Assembly: GCA_037013495.1 (NCBI GenBank) | Contig: CM072811.1 | Span: forward strand, 25,732,159-25,796,158 | Source of the DNA: Hippophae tibetana | Lineage: Eukaryota > Streptophyta > Magnoliopsida > Rosales > Elaeagnaceae | DNA length: 64,000 nt | Reading direction: 5' to 3' | In this document: one piece after another, positions 48,001-58,167 of the stretch | Position numbering within the stretch: position 1 is the first letter of the stretch | How the letters are laid out: every line of letters begins with the position of its first letter | The notes under the pieces: generated by a model | Databases searched by the model: none | What the model was told of the DNA's origin: nothing | The model's input: the letters and a program-made list of their open reading frames with translations, nothing else | Position numbers and translations under genes: made by a program

Positions 48001-48880
48001 CTAATATCTTATAGTAATAATTAGCTAGATATGCTTAGATTTAATAAATGTTCACAAAATTACAAATAGCATTCAAAAAAATACACAAAGATTGAATATA
48101 TAGATAAAATTAAATGAAAACATATAAGATCTACAATATCGATTAAAGATAGACGAGCATGACCTACTTTGTAATTGTGATCTTGAACCTCAAAGTATTA
48201 TTTGATATACATATATCTTTTGTATTTTCTATGATCGGATTACCTCCTAAAGATCTACCTATTACTATTTGTGAATATAAACTATTGTATAAATGAATAA
48301 AAATAATGTTACAACTCTAAAAACTAAAAATCCTAAGTTAAAACTACTAATTTCCCCCTTAACCTAAACATAATATTTATATTTATAGTTAAAGCTAGCA
48401 ACTGAGGGCTTTAGGTTAGAAAAATAATCGCGTATTGTGACCTAGTTATTTCACTACTACGAACCGACTCTCATAATGATTTACTAACCTTTAGCTCAAA
48501 CAGGTCATGATGTGGCCTAATCTTTCCATGCCAGGGCATAGAACAAACATTGTTCCTAATAAATTCACCCATGAAGGAATGCGTTATGACCCATTGTATT
48601 CTATGTCATGGCCCATGAGACTTCACTTCAATTCTATTTTCACCCCTTATAAACTAGCTAGATCTACATGTAAACCTTACATGTATTGTTCTTTTAAGTT
48701 TGTAACCTGTAAATGGGTGCTTAAGGTGTGATTCTTCATGTATTAATCAATTTATCAATTTGAAGCTGAAAATATATGTGATTTCAAACATATAGATTTA
48801 CTTAAATAATGATAAAATCATGTATATTCAAACCTATTTGTTTCATTTAAGTTCAATAAATCCACAAATTATTAGTAATT
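45076..48880. other. decayed copia-associated non-coding DNA
   Basis: No protease, integrase or RT is recognisable before 48900. 'atataggggga' motifs near 46570-46675 and 'ccaaatatgaagattgtaag' near 46945 look like the 3' untranslated end and polypurine tract of a SIRE-like copia element, followed by a possible LTR from about 46960. 47155-47280 is rich in 'gatcgat' words, repeated at 49725-49760. Short frames at 45713, 46641 and 48507 are not supported. Confidence 0.35.
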
Positions 48881-48904
48881 TTCAAGCACCATAGAGGATA
48901 TATT

Positions 48905-49700
48905 CATTGCATAAATATATGTGGATGACCTAATTTTTTGGCAACTTCCATCTCACTAGTAAAAGAATTTGTGCACATAATATATAGTGAATTTGAAATG
49001 CATATGATGGGTGAGCTTATATATTTTCTTGGTTTGAAAATTAAACAGTTGAGAGATGGCATCTTTAAATAATTATGAACTTACATCTTTATTACATGCA
49101 ACATTGATAAGAAATTTGGGCTTGAATTAAGCAAACATCTGAGAACTCTCATAAGTACAACTACCAAAGTTTCAAAGGATGAGTGAGGTAAGATTATTGA
49201 TTAAATGTTGTATAGAAGTATGATAAGGAGTTTACTGTACCTTAAAACTAGTAGACCTAACATTTGCTTTAATGTTGGCGTTTGTGCCCACTATCTGTCA
49301 GATTCTAAAGATCGCATATTGAGCAGTTAAACAACTGAGTGATGGCATCTTTAGACAATTGTGAACTTACATCTTTATTACATGCAATATTGTTAAGAAA
49401 TTTGGGCTTGAATTAAGTAAATGTGTAAGAACTCTCATAAGTACAAGTACCAAAGTTTCAAAAGATGAGTCAGGAAATATTGTTGATTAAATGATGTCTA
49501 GAAGTATGATAGGGAGTTTACTATACCTCATAACTAGTAAACTTAACATATGCTTTAATGTTGGTGTTTTTTCCAACTATCTGTCAGATTCTAAAGATCG
49601 CATATTGAGCATGTTAAAAGGATTATTAGGTATGCTTTTGGAACTAGAAATTTTGGCATTTGGTTTATTGATGACACTACATGTTATATTAACTTTTTTT
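48905..49700 (+). pseudogene. Ty1/copia RT fragment with internal duplication
   Basis: 'IYVDDLIF' at about 48915 retains an intact YVDD box. It is followed in other frames by 'FLGLKIKQLRDGIF' and a 'MIGSLLYL' block, the copia RT to RNase H connection. A 283-bp segment (49043-49325) is repeated in tandem at 49329-49611, so the connection region occurs twice. Stops and frame changes are frequent. Upstream RT and downstream RNase H are absent. Confidence 0.75.
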
Positions 49701-50263
49701 TAATTCTAGAACTCGTGAGTAAATAGATCGATCAATTGATCGAAAATAATCTTGATCAATCAAAGGGTTTCAACTTAAATACCCTTCATTTTCTTCTTTG
49801 GGCCCAAACTCTCTCCTTTACACATTTTTCATCAATTTTTTCTTACCAAAACTCACATATTTTGGCCAAGAAACACTTTAATCTACTTCCTAAGCACTTT
49901 TATATGATCAAAATCATTCAAAATCACAGATAATCCAAACCCATATCTCATATTTTCTCTCACTTTCTCATTGGCCAAACACTTCCTTTTGTCCAAAAAA
50001 TCTCTTAGAAATCCTTCTTATTATGTTCCTCTTGTCCTTCCTAACATAAAAATACATTATTTTTGCCACGAATCTATGTTTCTTTGTATTGGACATTTTT
50101 GGGTATTTTTTTAGCTTGAACATCTCTCATCAATGGCTACTCGATGTCATGACCTATCGACGGGCACCAACTTCATTCAATGTCCAATGTTGGATAAAAG
50201 AATCACTAGCAAGGTACAAACCTAGTTCTCTAAATGACATATTTTTATTGAATGTGGAGTCAG
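49701..50263. other. flank between copia wreck and LARD copy 2
   Basis: 'gatcgatcaattgatcgaaa' near 49726 is a self-complementary patch like that near 47160. The rest is CT-rich and could be retroelement leader. A frame starting 'MATRCHDLSTGTNFIQCP' at 50133 has no recognised family and is cut by the inserted LTR at 50264. Confidence 0.35.
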
Positions 50264-51031
50264 TGATGAACAAAATCAGTAACGGGTTAGAAATACCAAT
50301 TTTGCAAATATTTTGGTTTTATATTTGTAAAACTCTCGCAATTGCACAAATCATTTTATAGAAAATAAAACGTATACTCTCAAGGTCGATCTAAGGAAGG
50401 AATATATGTGTTTTTAATTTATTATTCAAACTTTTAAAAATGAAATTAAATATCATGTCACAATATTTTGATTTTTTTTTGTTTCTTAATCTAATAACAA
50501 AAAATAAATAAACATAGATTTGGATTTAATAAACAATTATGAAAATTCGAATCATTCATAAAAGTGGAGTATTTATGGATATAGTAATTAAGTTAATTAT
50601 GCTTGCTCATATTAAGTGAAATAGAACTTTATTCTAACTACTGAGCGAATGTACTAACAAATAAATAGGCACTAATCTAAATCAAACTAGATAATTAAAC
50701 CTTAAAATTTAATTTTCAGATTTAATTTTGTAATGAAAAATAATATATTTCTCTATAACCACCTTAATATATAATCTTGAATAAAAACAAAATCAATTTA
50801 TTTTACTTTTCCTCATTTTTTCTCAACATATTTGTGATGTATTGTCTCCAGTATTTTTTTCGAGTCTTTACATTATTTTTGAACCAAAATACCTAAAAAA
50901 AATAAAAATCATGTGATTCTGAAAAGATAATTTTATATAAAAATATGATAAAATCATACAAATATAAATCTATTTTATCAATTAAAATACATTAAATCAT
51001 GATAATTTTAGTGTTTTTTAAGCACTAATCA
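50264..51031 (-). repeat. LARD copy 2 LTR (internally deleted, 768 bp)
   Basis: Both ends of the LTR family are present, but roughly 1 kb between 'aaaatgaggaaaagtaa' and 'ttgattttgtttttattc' (minus strand) is missing. The breakpoints differ from those in LTR 7916-8678, so the two deletions arose independently. Both removed the GC-rich block and TATA-like box. Confidence 0.75.
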
Positions 51032-52072
51032 TAAACTTCAACCAGCTTCTTGCTAGTCCCTTAGCAAGAAAAACGGTAAAAACTAAAATAAAAACTAAAA
51101 ATTAAACTATCATAAATCATTTTTGTGGATTGACATGGTTGCATTTAGCGTATGCAACAAGCCTTTAAACCCCTAGGTTACCCTAATTGATGAGTTTAAG
51201 TCTCGCGAGAGTTTTGAGTAATAATACCCACAAACATTAAACTAAATGTAAAAATTAAAAAGAAATAACAAATCAAAAACTAAAATTATAACAAAATAAA
51301 ATAAAAAATTAACTTTAAAATAAAATAAAATAAAAAAACACATAAAAATGTCTCATGCTTTTTAATATCCTTTAAAATCATAATTAAAATCTAAAGCATA
51401 AATTATTTTCAACTTCTTAAACAGTCATAATTTATAATAATAATTAGTTGAAAATCATTTTCATACTTCATTTAAAAAAAAATTCAATTTAAATTTACCC
51501 AATTTTAGTGTGAGAAATTTGAATTCGCTTCAACTTTATCATTACAAGTCAATACTTTTAAAACATTAAAACCTATTGGTTCAAGCACTCATACTAAGGC
51601 GTCACTACTACAATACATGCATATGGCCTCGATTTTAACCATAATCGTATATCTATGGTCACAATTATAAGAAATGAAGCCTAAGTAAGAAAGATCATAG
51701 GGTAATAACCAAATGATGTTCATTGTCTCGGTTAAACTTAAATCATGATCATATACATCTCAATTAACCTCATTTTTTAATATAAATTAAAATAAATTGA
51801 GAAAATTAAAATTTATTATATTAAACTTAAGAGAAAAATTACATTAATTAAGAGTTTATATATACACTAAAACATAAGAAAATCTTACTATAACTCGCTA
51901 ATTAAAGTGTTCCAAACAATAAAATACATGTAAAAACTTTACTAATATAACTAATCAAATTGTCTACAATCTAAATTAATATGAAAGATATTTTGCATGG
52001 CACATTGTAATGTTTTTCTTCAAAATCTTCTTCCTTTATAGAATCTACTATGTGCATTGCTAATTTCCTCTT

Positions 52073-52210
52073 TAAAAAAAAGAAGCATCTACTATAAGCA
52101 TATCAACATCCTCATTCCATGAATATAAGCAATACCTTAGAGTAAGTTCTTGAACATGTTCAAAAGTGAAAGATGGAATGTACCCCTTGGCTTGAGGTAA
52201 ATTTCCAGTA
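52073..52210 (-). other. coding-like patch inside CACTA 1
   Basis: The minus strand is open for about 45 codons, with balanced composition ('LPQAKGYIPSFTFEHVQELT' then 'YCLYSWNEDVDML'), unlike the surrounding AT-rich DNA. I recognise no family. It could be a captured gene fragment or an old CACTA gene exon. Confidence 0.25.
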
Positions 52211-52553
52211 CTCTAATAAGAAAACTTAAGAGAGAAATATATATATATATATATACAATTCTTGATTCTCACTTCTCAGTTCTCAATTCTCAGTTCTCAG
52301 TATATATGCAGTTATTAGGAAAATAAAGCAACCAAAAGAATATGAATGAAGTACACGTGCTGAATATATATATGGTGTTCCCAGTTCTCAATTCTCAATT
52401 ATTCATTAATAGATATTATAATGAACTAATGATTTCTCCTTGGAATTTTAGACGAAAAAAAACCAAAAGATTATAACCATATAAAGCATAATCAAATCAG
52501 ATCCTGGATGATTATCATCGATGGAAAATGTGTCCACAGTGACAAGAACTTGA

Positions 52554-53033
52554 TGTTGTGCACGAAAACAATAAATAGCGGTATATGAATATATCAAAGC
52601 GGTAAAAAGACATACTAAATTTAAGTGGTTCGGCAATTCACCTAGGTCCACAAGAGGTAGCAGATATTATTGAACTGAGTAGAAAATATACAGAATATAG
52701 ATACATATTTCCTCACTAATAATATCTCTCAAGTGTTTCCCTAAACTCACAAAAAAATCTCAAACTCACTAAGTATTTTCTCTCTTTGAGTTTGTTTATG
52801 CTCTCTCTGATTTTTCTAATTTTTTGCCTTGTTATTCAATGCATGAACTCCTTCCTATTTATAGATGAAACAAGGCTCCATTTCCCTAAATTGTGCCATA
52901 ATTTAAGCCTTAAATTAGGCCACTAATTTCCTTAAATTATGCCACTAATTTCCTTAAATCATGACACAAATTAGGCCACTAATTTTCCTAAATTATGTCA
53001 CTAATTTGTTACTTTTAGAGCCAATATTCAACA
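52554..53033 (-). repeat. 3' LTR of copia element
   Basis: On the minus strand, 'gccaaggtatagat' (polypurine tract) is followed by TGTTGAATATTGG at 53033. The LTR has 'catctataaatagg' (TATA-like, near 52855) and ends 'gtgcacaaca' at 52554. A run of repeated 'taaggaaattagtggc' and 'taatttaagg' units lies in U3. This fits a TNT1/Tork-like copia LTR of about 480 bp. No 5' LTR is present. Confidence 0.7.
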
Positions 53034-53039
53034 ATCTAT

Positions 53040-55400
53040 ACCTTGGCGAAAAATTTCATAACGCTGTTGTAGATTGACGATACTCTAAGCTCGAGAGATG
53101 TTGATCAAGTTCAAGCGATGTTGAAACTTGATCCCTATAACCACCTTTGTAAGCATATCTGTAGGGTTATCTACAGTTTTGACTTTCTGGAGTATAACAT
53201 TCCCTTCATCGACGATTTTCCGAACAAAATGAAATCGAACATCGATGTGCTTGGTGCGACCATGATGACCTTGGTTCTTTTCCAAACAAATGGCACTCTG
53301 GTTGTCGTAGAAAACCTCCACGTTCTTTTGTTATAGCCATATACTATGCCTCTGTAGTAGACAAAGCTATAGTTGACTACAATGTTGATCTCCAACAAAC
53401 TGGTCCTCTTGCCATTGTGAACACATAACCAGTTGTAGATCGACACTTATCCAAATCTCCAACATAGTTAGAATCCACATATCCGACTAAGTGTTTTCCT
53501 TCAATCTTGTCTCTCTCAAACTTCAAACCAATATCTATAATACCATAGATGTACCGTAGAATCCACTTCACTACTTGCCAGTGTCCTTTACTAGGATTAT
53601 ACATGTACTGACTCACCATACTAATAGCGTGGGAAATATCAAGTCTGGTGTAAACCATTGCATACATCAAGGCACCAACATCATTTGCATATGGAACACG
53701 CTCCATTTTCTTCTTCTCATTGGTGGTGCTAGGTGACATCAATACACTCAACTAAAAGTGAGGAGTAAGCAGTGTACTTACTGGTTTGGTTTTTTCATCA
53801 ATGTGAAACCTTTGTAGTACTTTCTTAAGATACTGAGTTTGTGTCAGACAGACTATGCTTTCAACTCTATCTCTTGTGATTTTCATCCAAAGAATTTTCT
53901 TAGCTTCTCCAAGATCTTTCATTTCAAATTCTGAACTCAATAGAGCCTTCAATCTGTCAATCTCCACCATGCTCTTAGATGAAATCAACATATAGGAGCA
54001 AATAAATGAAGGTACCATCTTGGAGTTTCCGAAAGTATACATAGTGATCAAACTAACTGTGTATGTATTTCTTCTCTCTGATGAAGCTATCAAAGCACTT
54101 GTACCATTGTCGTGGTGATTGCTTCAAACCGTAAATTGACTTTCTCAGCTTGCAAGCTCAATTCTCTCATCCTGGAACTTTGAAGCCATCCAGTTGAGAC
54201 ATATAGATCTCTTCGTTCAAAGTACCATAGCGAAAAGTTATTTTGACATCAAGTTGAGTTAACTTGAGATCAAATTATGCTACCAAAGCCAATAGTATCT
54301 GAATAGATGAATGCTTAAAAACAGGTGAGAATACCTCATTGTAGTATATTCCTTCTTCCTGAGCATAGCCTTTTTCTACCAATATGGCTTTGTATCTGAT
54401 GTTGTCTTTACCAGGAACACCTTCCTTCTTGGCATAGACCCATTTGTAACCAATAGTTTTCTTTCCTTTGGGAAATTGAACGAACTCCCAAGTTTGATTC
54501 TAATGTAGAGCCTTCATCTCTTCATCCATTTCCATCTTCCACTTCATATTATCAACTCTTTGCATGACTTCTCTGTAAGTGCATGGGACATCATCATCAA
54601 TTACTAGAAGTGTGAATGCTACCATGTTTGTGTATCTGGTAGGCTTCCTAATCTCCCTTTTCGGTCGAATAGTGACAATAGATTCTAGCTGCTGATTGAT
54701 AGATGGTGATGGTGAGAGAACCTCCACCTCAACTGATATCTCTTCTTGATCATCAATTTCATCTTCACCACGATCGATAGTCGGTGTAATCTTTTCTGGA
54801 TCTTCCGGAGTCTCAAGCATCATCTTAGAAAGAGTATTTGAACTTTCATTCAATTTCTCTGAATTTGTCTGTCTCAACATAACAGACTCGTCAAATGTGA
54901 CATCTCGGCTTAAGATGATCTTCTTGGATTCACCACACCAAAGTCGAAATCATTTAACTCCTTCCTTAAATCCCAAGAAAATAGCCTTGTTTGCTCTAGG
55001 ATCCAGTTTGGATTCACTAACATGAAAATATGTAAGACATCCAAATATTCGCAATGAATCATAATTAGAAGCAGGTTGTCCAGACCATACCTCTTTAGGA
55101 GTTTTCCCATCTAATGCAGTCATAGGAAGCCTGTTGACTATATGAGTTGCATATGACAAAGCCTCATCCCAAAATGTCGTGCTCAATTTGGATTGAGATA
55201 GCATACATCGAACTTTCTCAACCAAAGTATGATTCATTCGCTTTTGTAACTCCATTTTGTTGTGGTGTACGAGGAACTAAAAAATGTCTAATTATCCCTT
55301 CACCTTGACAAACTTTAAAGAAGGGATTTGATTTGTACTCGCCACCATTATCAGATCTGAGCCTCTTAATTTTCCTACCTGTCTGATTTGTACTCGTCAT
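53040..55400 (-). pseudogene. Ty1/copia pol pseudogene inside CACTA 1
   Basis: On the minus strand from 55400 down: integrase core 'RSDNGGEYKS' and 'VPRTPQQNGV' (55218-55400), then 'WSGQPASNYDSLRIFGCLTY' (54950-55255). A linker and RT start follow (54500-54880). RT has a damaged YVDD box (YVDF plus a small deletion near 53985), then 'EMKDLGEAKKI' near 53910. RNase H has 'RSTTGYVFTMARGPVCW' (53377-53751), then 'FYDNQSAICLEKN' and 'RTKHIDVRFHFVR' (53085-53321). Gag and protease are missing and at least six frame breaks are visible. It resembles Tork/TNT1-type elements and belongs with the LTR at 52554-53033. Confidence 0.85.
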
Positions 55401-56269
55401 ATGGACATACCCTATGACCTCGGTTTTTAAATAACCAAAGCCAAAACTCTTTGGCCTCGATTTTAAAAAAATCGAGGCTAAATTTTTGAGACCATATGTA
55501 TGTATTGTAGTAGTGCGTATGCGAATAAAGTTTATGTTTAGAAATGAACTAATAAGTTCCCATACTTATAAAAGAAAAAAGACTAAAAAATAGTGCATAA
55601 CTTCGATCTCATAAAAAGAATCGAATATTTAGGATTTTGTAAAGAAATCATAAGATTATTTTCATGCCTCAATCAAAATCGTTAAATAAAAATTTCAAGA
55701 TATATGCCTTACAGAATGAAGAAAGTCAAATGCCTTTTAAGGATTTACTTCCAATAACTTTCTTTTGTAATTAGTTTTTTCTCACAACTTTGTAAGCTGT
55801 ATGGATCATAGTATGTTGATTATATTATTCATTTTTTTTTCTCTTTTTCTAATATATATATATATATATTTAGAGAGAGAACTTATGTACAGTTTGTAGT
55901 TTTTTTTTTGTATAAGAAGGTGAATGACTAAATTTTAGTTTTTCATTGTTTGTAATGACTTAGGTAACCTATATGTTTTTTTTTTGTATAAGTCATGCAT
56001 GAAGGATGAAATGACATATACTATCAATTTCTACTTAAGTTGTTTAATCTAAGTAGTACAAAAAAATATAACACTTTACTAAATGTGGAAGTCCTAACAT
56101 TAAATGCTAATACCTATATAGATCATCTAAAAATTTGAAGAAATAAGAAATGTCTTTGGAGTAAAAAATATATATATTTCACTCAGAGCAGTACTAAAAA
56201 AGGGGGTATTTAAGTCGCTATATAAAGTCAATTTTTGAAAAAAAACTAACTTATAATGAATTTAAAGAT

Positions 56270-56925
56270 TTGGTGTAGAACCGACACTATCTACGTAGGA
56301 CGTAGTGTCAGTTGACATGGTGAACCGATGCTATCCACGTGTATAGCGTTGGTTCATCATGTCAACCGATGCTACATCCTACGTGTATTTTTTAAATTAA
56401 AAATTGCAGTTTACAATTGAAATTTTTTTAGGTTAATTATTATTTTATTTGATTCTTTAAAATTTAAGTTGGATATATATATATATAGATAGTATAATTT
56501 TTTCCTTTTTTTAGACAATTGGTATTTAAAATTATATAATTTTGTGTATTTGTTTGGATATTTAAATTTATATACATACATACAGTATATCTTTATTTAA
56601 TTTTGTGTATTTGTTTGGATATTATTTTAAAATTATTTTTTTCTTTTTCTATAGTACATATATATATATATATAAGAGTTCAAATAAAATAATAATTGAC
56701 AAAAAAAATCAATTTTAAATTGCGTGGATAGCGTCAGTTAATGTGGCGAACCGACGCTACACACGTGGCTAGCGTTGGTTCCCCACGTCAACAGACGCTA
56801 TCCACATGGACGTAGCGTTGGTTGACGTGATGAACCGACGCTACACAACATCAGTTGATGTGGCGAACCGACGCTATACATGTGGCTAGCGTCGGTTTTC
56901 CACATTAACCGACGTTATCCATGCG
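56270..56925 (+). repeat. CACTA subterminal repeat array (ACCGACGCTA / TAGCGTCGGT)
   Basis: Two clusters (56278-56390 and 56723-56925) carry about ten copies of a 10-bp word, 'accgacgcta', in both orientations, with 'cacgtgg' and 'cacgtc' spacers. Adjacent inverted pairs can fold. In CACTA elements, subterminal repeats are binding sites for the element's own protein. The same words recur in the element at 63167. A 56390-56720 AT-rich insert separates the clusters. Confidence 0.75.
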
Positions 56926-57231
56926 TTATTATCGTTCTGCTCTCTTCTTCACTAGCAGAATTCCAAAAAAATTCATTTCTCTTCCCCCTTTTTCCCAAAA
57001 CCGAGCTCACCCACACTCTTTCTCAAATTCCAACCATTTCTGACAACCATTTCCAACGTCGTTTTGTGGGATATATTTCTATTCTCATTATCTTTCAGAT
57101 CTCCTATTTTTTTGAGCGAAATACTCAATTTTTTTTATAGGTTCCACAAAAAAATAATAATTTTATTAATTTTACAATTGAATAATAAAGATGTTCAAAT
57201 ATGAAAAATCATGTACACTTGTTTTTTGTAG

Positions 57232-57493
57232 GTTCAACAACAAAATAATGGAGTCATGTGTGGTTATTATGTCATGAAATTTATGAGCGAAATCATCACA
57301 AATATTAAAATTCCAATTGATGATGTGGTAATATCTTTTACCTATATACAGGAAAAAAAATTAACATATTTGAGTTATTTGTTGTAAATACATGAAATTA
57401 CATTCTTATATTGATTTTAAATACATGTAGTTCTTTGGTTGGAACAAGACGGGATACGAGCAACAATTTTTTGATTATTTACGAAAGAAATAG
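57232..57493 (+). pseudogene. Ulp1-like (C48) cysteine protease fragment
   Basis: Two exons joined by a GT-AG intron (57232-57327 and 57431-57493, phase 0) encode 'CGYYVMKFMSEIIT' and 'FFGWNKTGYEQQFFDYLRKK'. The Cys of CGYYVM fits the catalytic Cys of Ulp1-type SUMO proteases, which plant CACTA and MULE elements often carry. The upstream His and Asp parts were not found. The second exon reaches a TAG where a Trp codon (TGG) would be expected, and reading could continue as 'AEHMVQIISSQEEL'. It is therefore a pseudogene. Confidence 0.6.
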
Positions 57494-57576
57494 GCAGAAC
57501 ACATGGTTCAAATTATATCATCACAAGAAGAATTATGAGAAGATTCTGATGATCTTGAATATCATATAACAACAAA

Positions 57577-57704
57577 CAGTAATTTTTTTAATGATTTAAT
57601 TTCTCTATTCCTGTGTCTGAAATCCCTTGTTTTATGGATGCTTTGTTTTATGGATGGTTATGTGCTTATGTTTTAGGGGAATGCATTGTTTGATGGACCT
57701 TTTT
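57577..57704 (+). repeat. duplicated segment, copy 1 (pair of 58050-58167)
   Basis: 'aatgatttaatttctc' through 'aggggaatgcattgtt' is matched by 58050-58167 ('aatgatttaatttctcc' to 'aggggaatgaattgtt'). The two copies flank the inverted repeat at 57761-57995. Moderate divergence suggests an old internal duplication within the CACTA. Confidence 0.6.
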
Positions 57705-57760
57705 TTGGCCCAAACTTCATCTCATCTCTCTCGCCTATTTTCCTTATGATAACATCATGG

Positions 57761-57995
57761 TAGCACTTTATTATTCATTTGTCTATAAATATGAAGTTAT
57801 CTGAAATCTCTACTGGTATTTTTAATGTTATAATGAGCTCTAATATGAAATCAAGTTTAACTTATATTTTGTTACTTGGCTTGAATGAGTTTTGGTGCTC
57901 ATGACTTCATATTTAGAGCTCATTATAGCATTAAAAATACCAGTAGAAATTCCAGATAACTTCATATTTATAGAAAAATGATTACTAAAGTGCTA
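57761..57995. repeat. long imperfect palindrome (arms about 95 bp)
   Basis: The left arm (57761-57855, starting 'tagcactttattattcattt') and the right arm (57895-57995, ending 'actaaagtgcta') are reverse complements with only scattered mismatches. Examples are 'tataaatatgaagttatctg' and 'actggtatttttaatg'. The central loop is about 40 bases. It lies within CACTA 2 after the protease remnant. A transcript would fold into a long hairpin. Confidence 0.8.
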
Positions 57996-58049
57996 ATATT
58001 AGTTCGAAGGGTTATATCACTCGGATGTCGTTGTGGTAATCTCTTTTTT

Positions 58050-58167
58050 ATAGTAATATTTATAATGATTTAATTTCTCCATTTGTATGTCTCTGAAGTT
58101 TAGACTGCTTGTTTGATAGATGTTTATATGCTCATGTATGTAGGGGAATGAATTGTTATATGAACCT
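58050..58167 (+). repeat. duplicated segment, copy 2 (pair of 57577-57704)
   Basis: Second copy of the segment described at 57577-57704. It lies between the palindrome and the right end of CACTA 2. Confidence 0.6.

Larger units (their letters stand above)
51603..55515 (+). mobile_element. non-autonomous CACTA transposon 1, carrying a copia fragment
   Basis: The left end is CACTACTACAATACATGC and the right end is its inverse, ending 'attgtagtagtg'. Both are followed inward by 'tatgg' and 'cctcgatttt' words (near 51629 and 55436-55470). A 3-bp target duplication, CGT, flanks it (51600-51602 and 55516-55518), as expected for the En/Spm-CACTA superfamily. The surrounding sequence is LARD copy 2. 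No transposase is recognisable. Most of the right half is replaced by a minus-strand copia fragment (52554 to about 55400). Confidence 0.85.
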
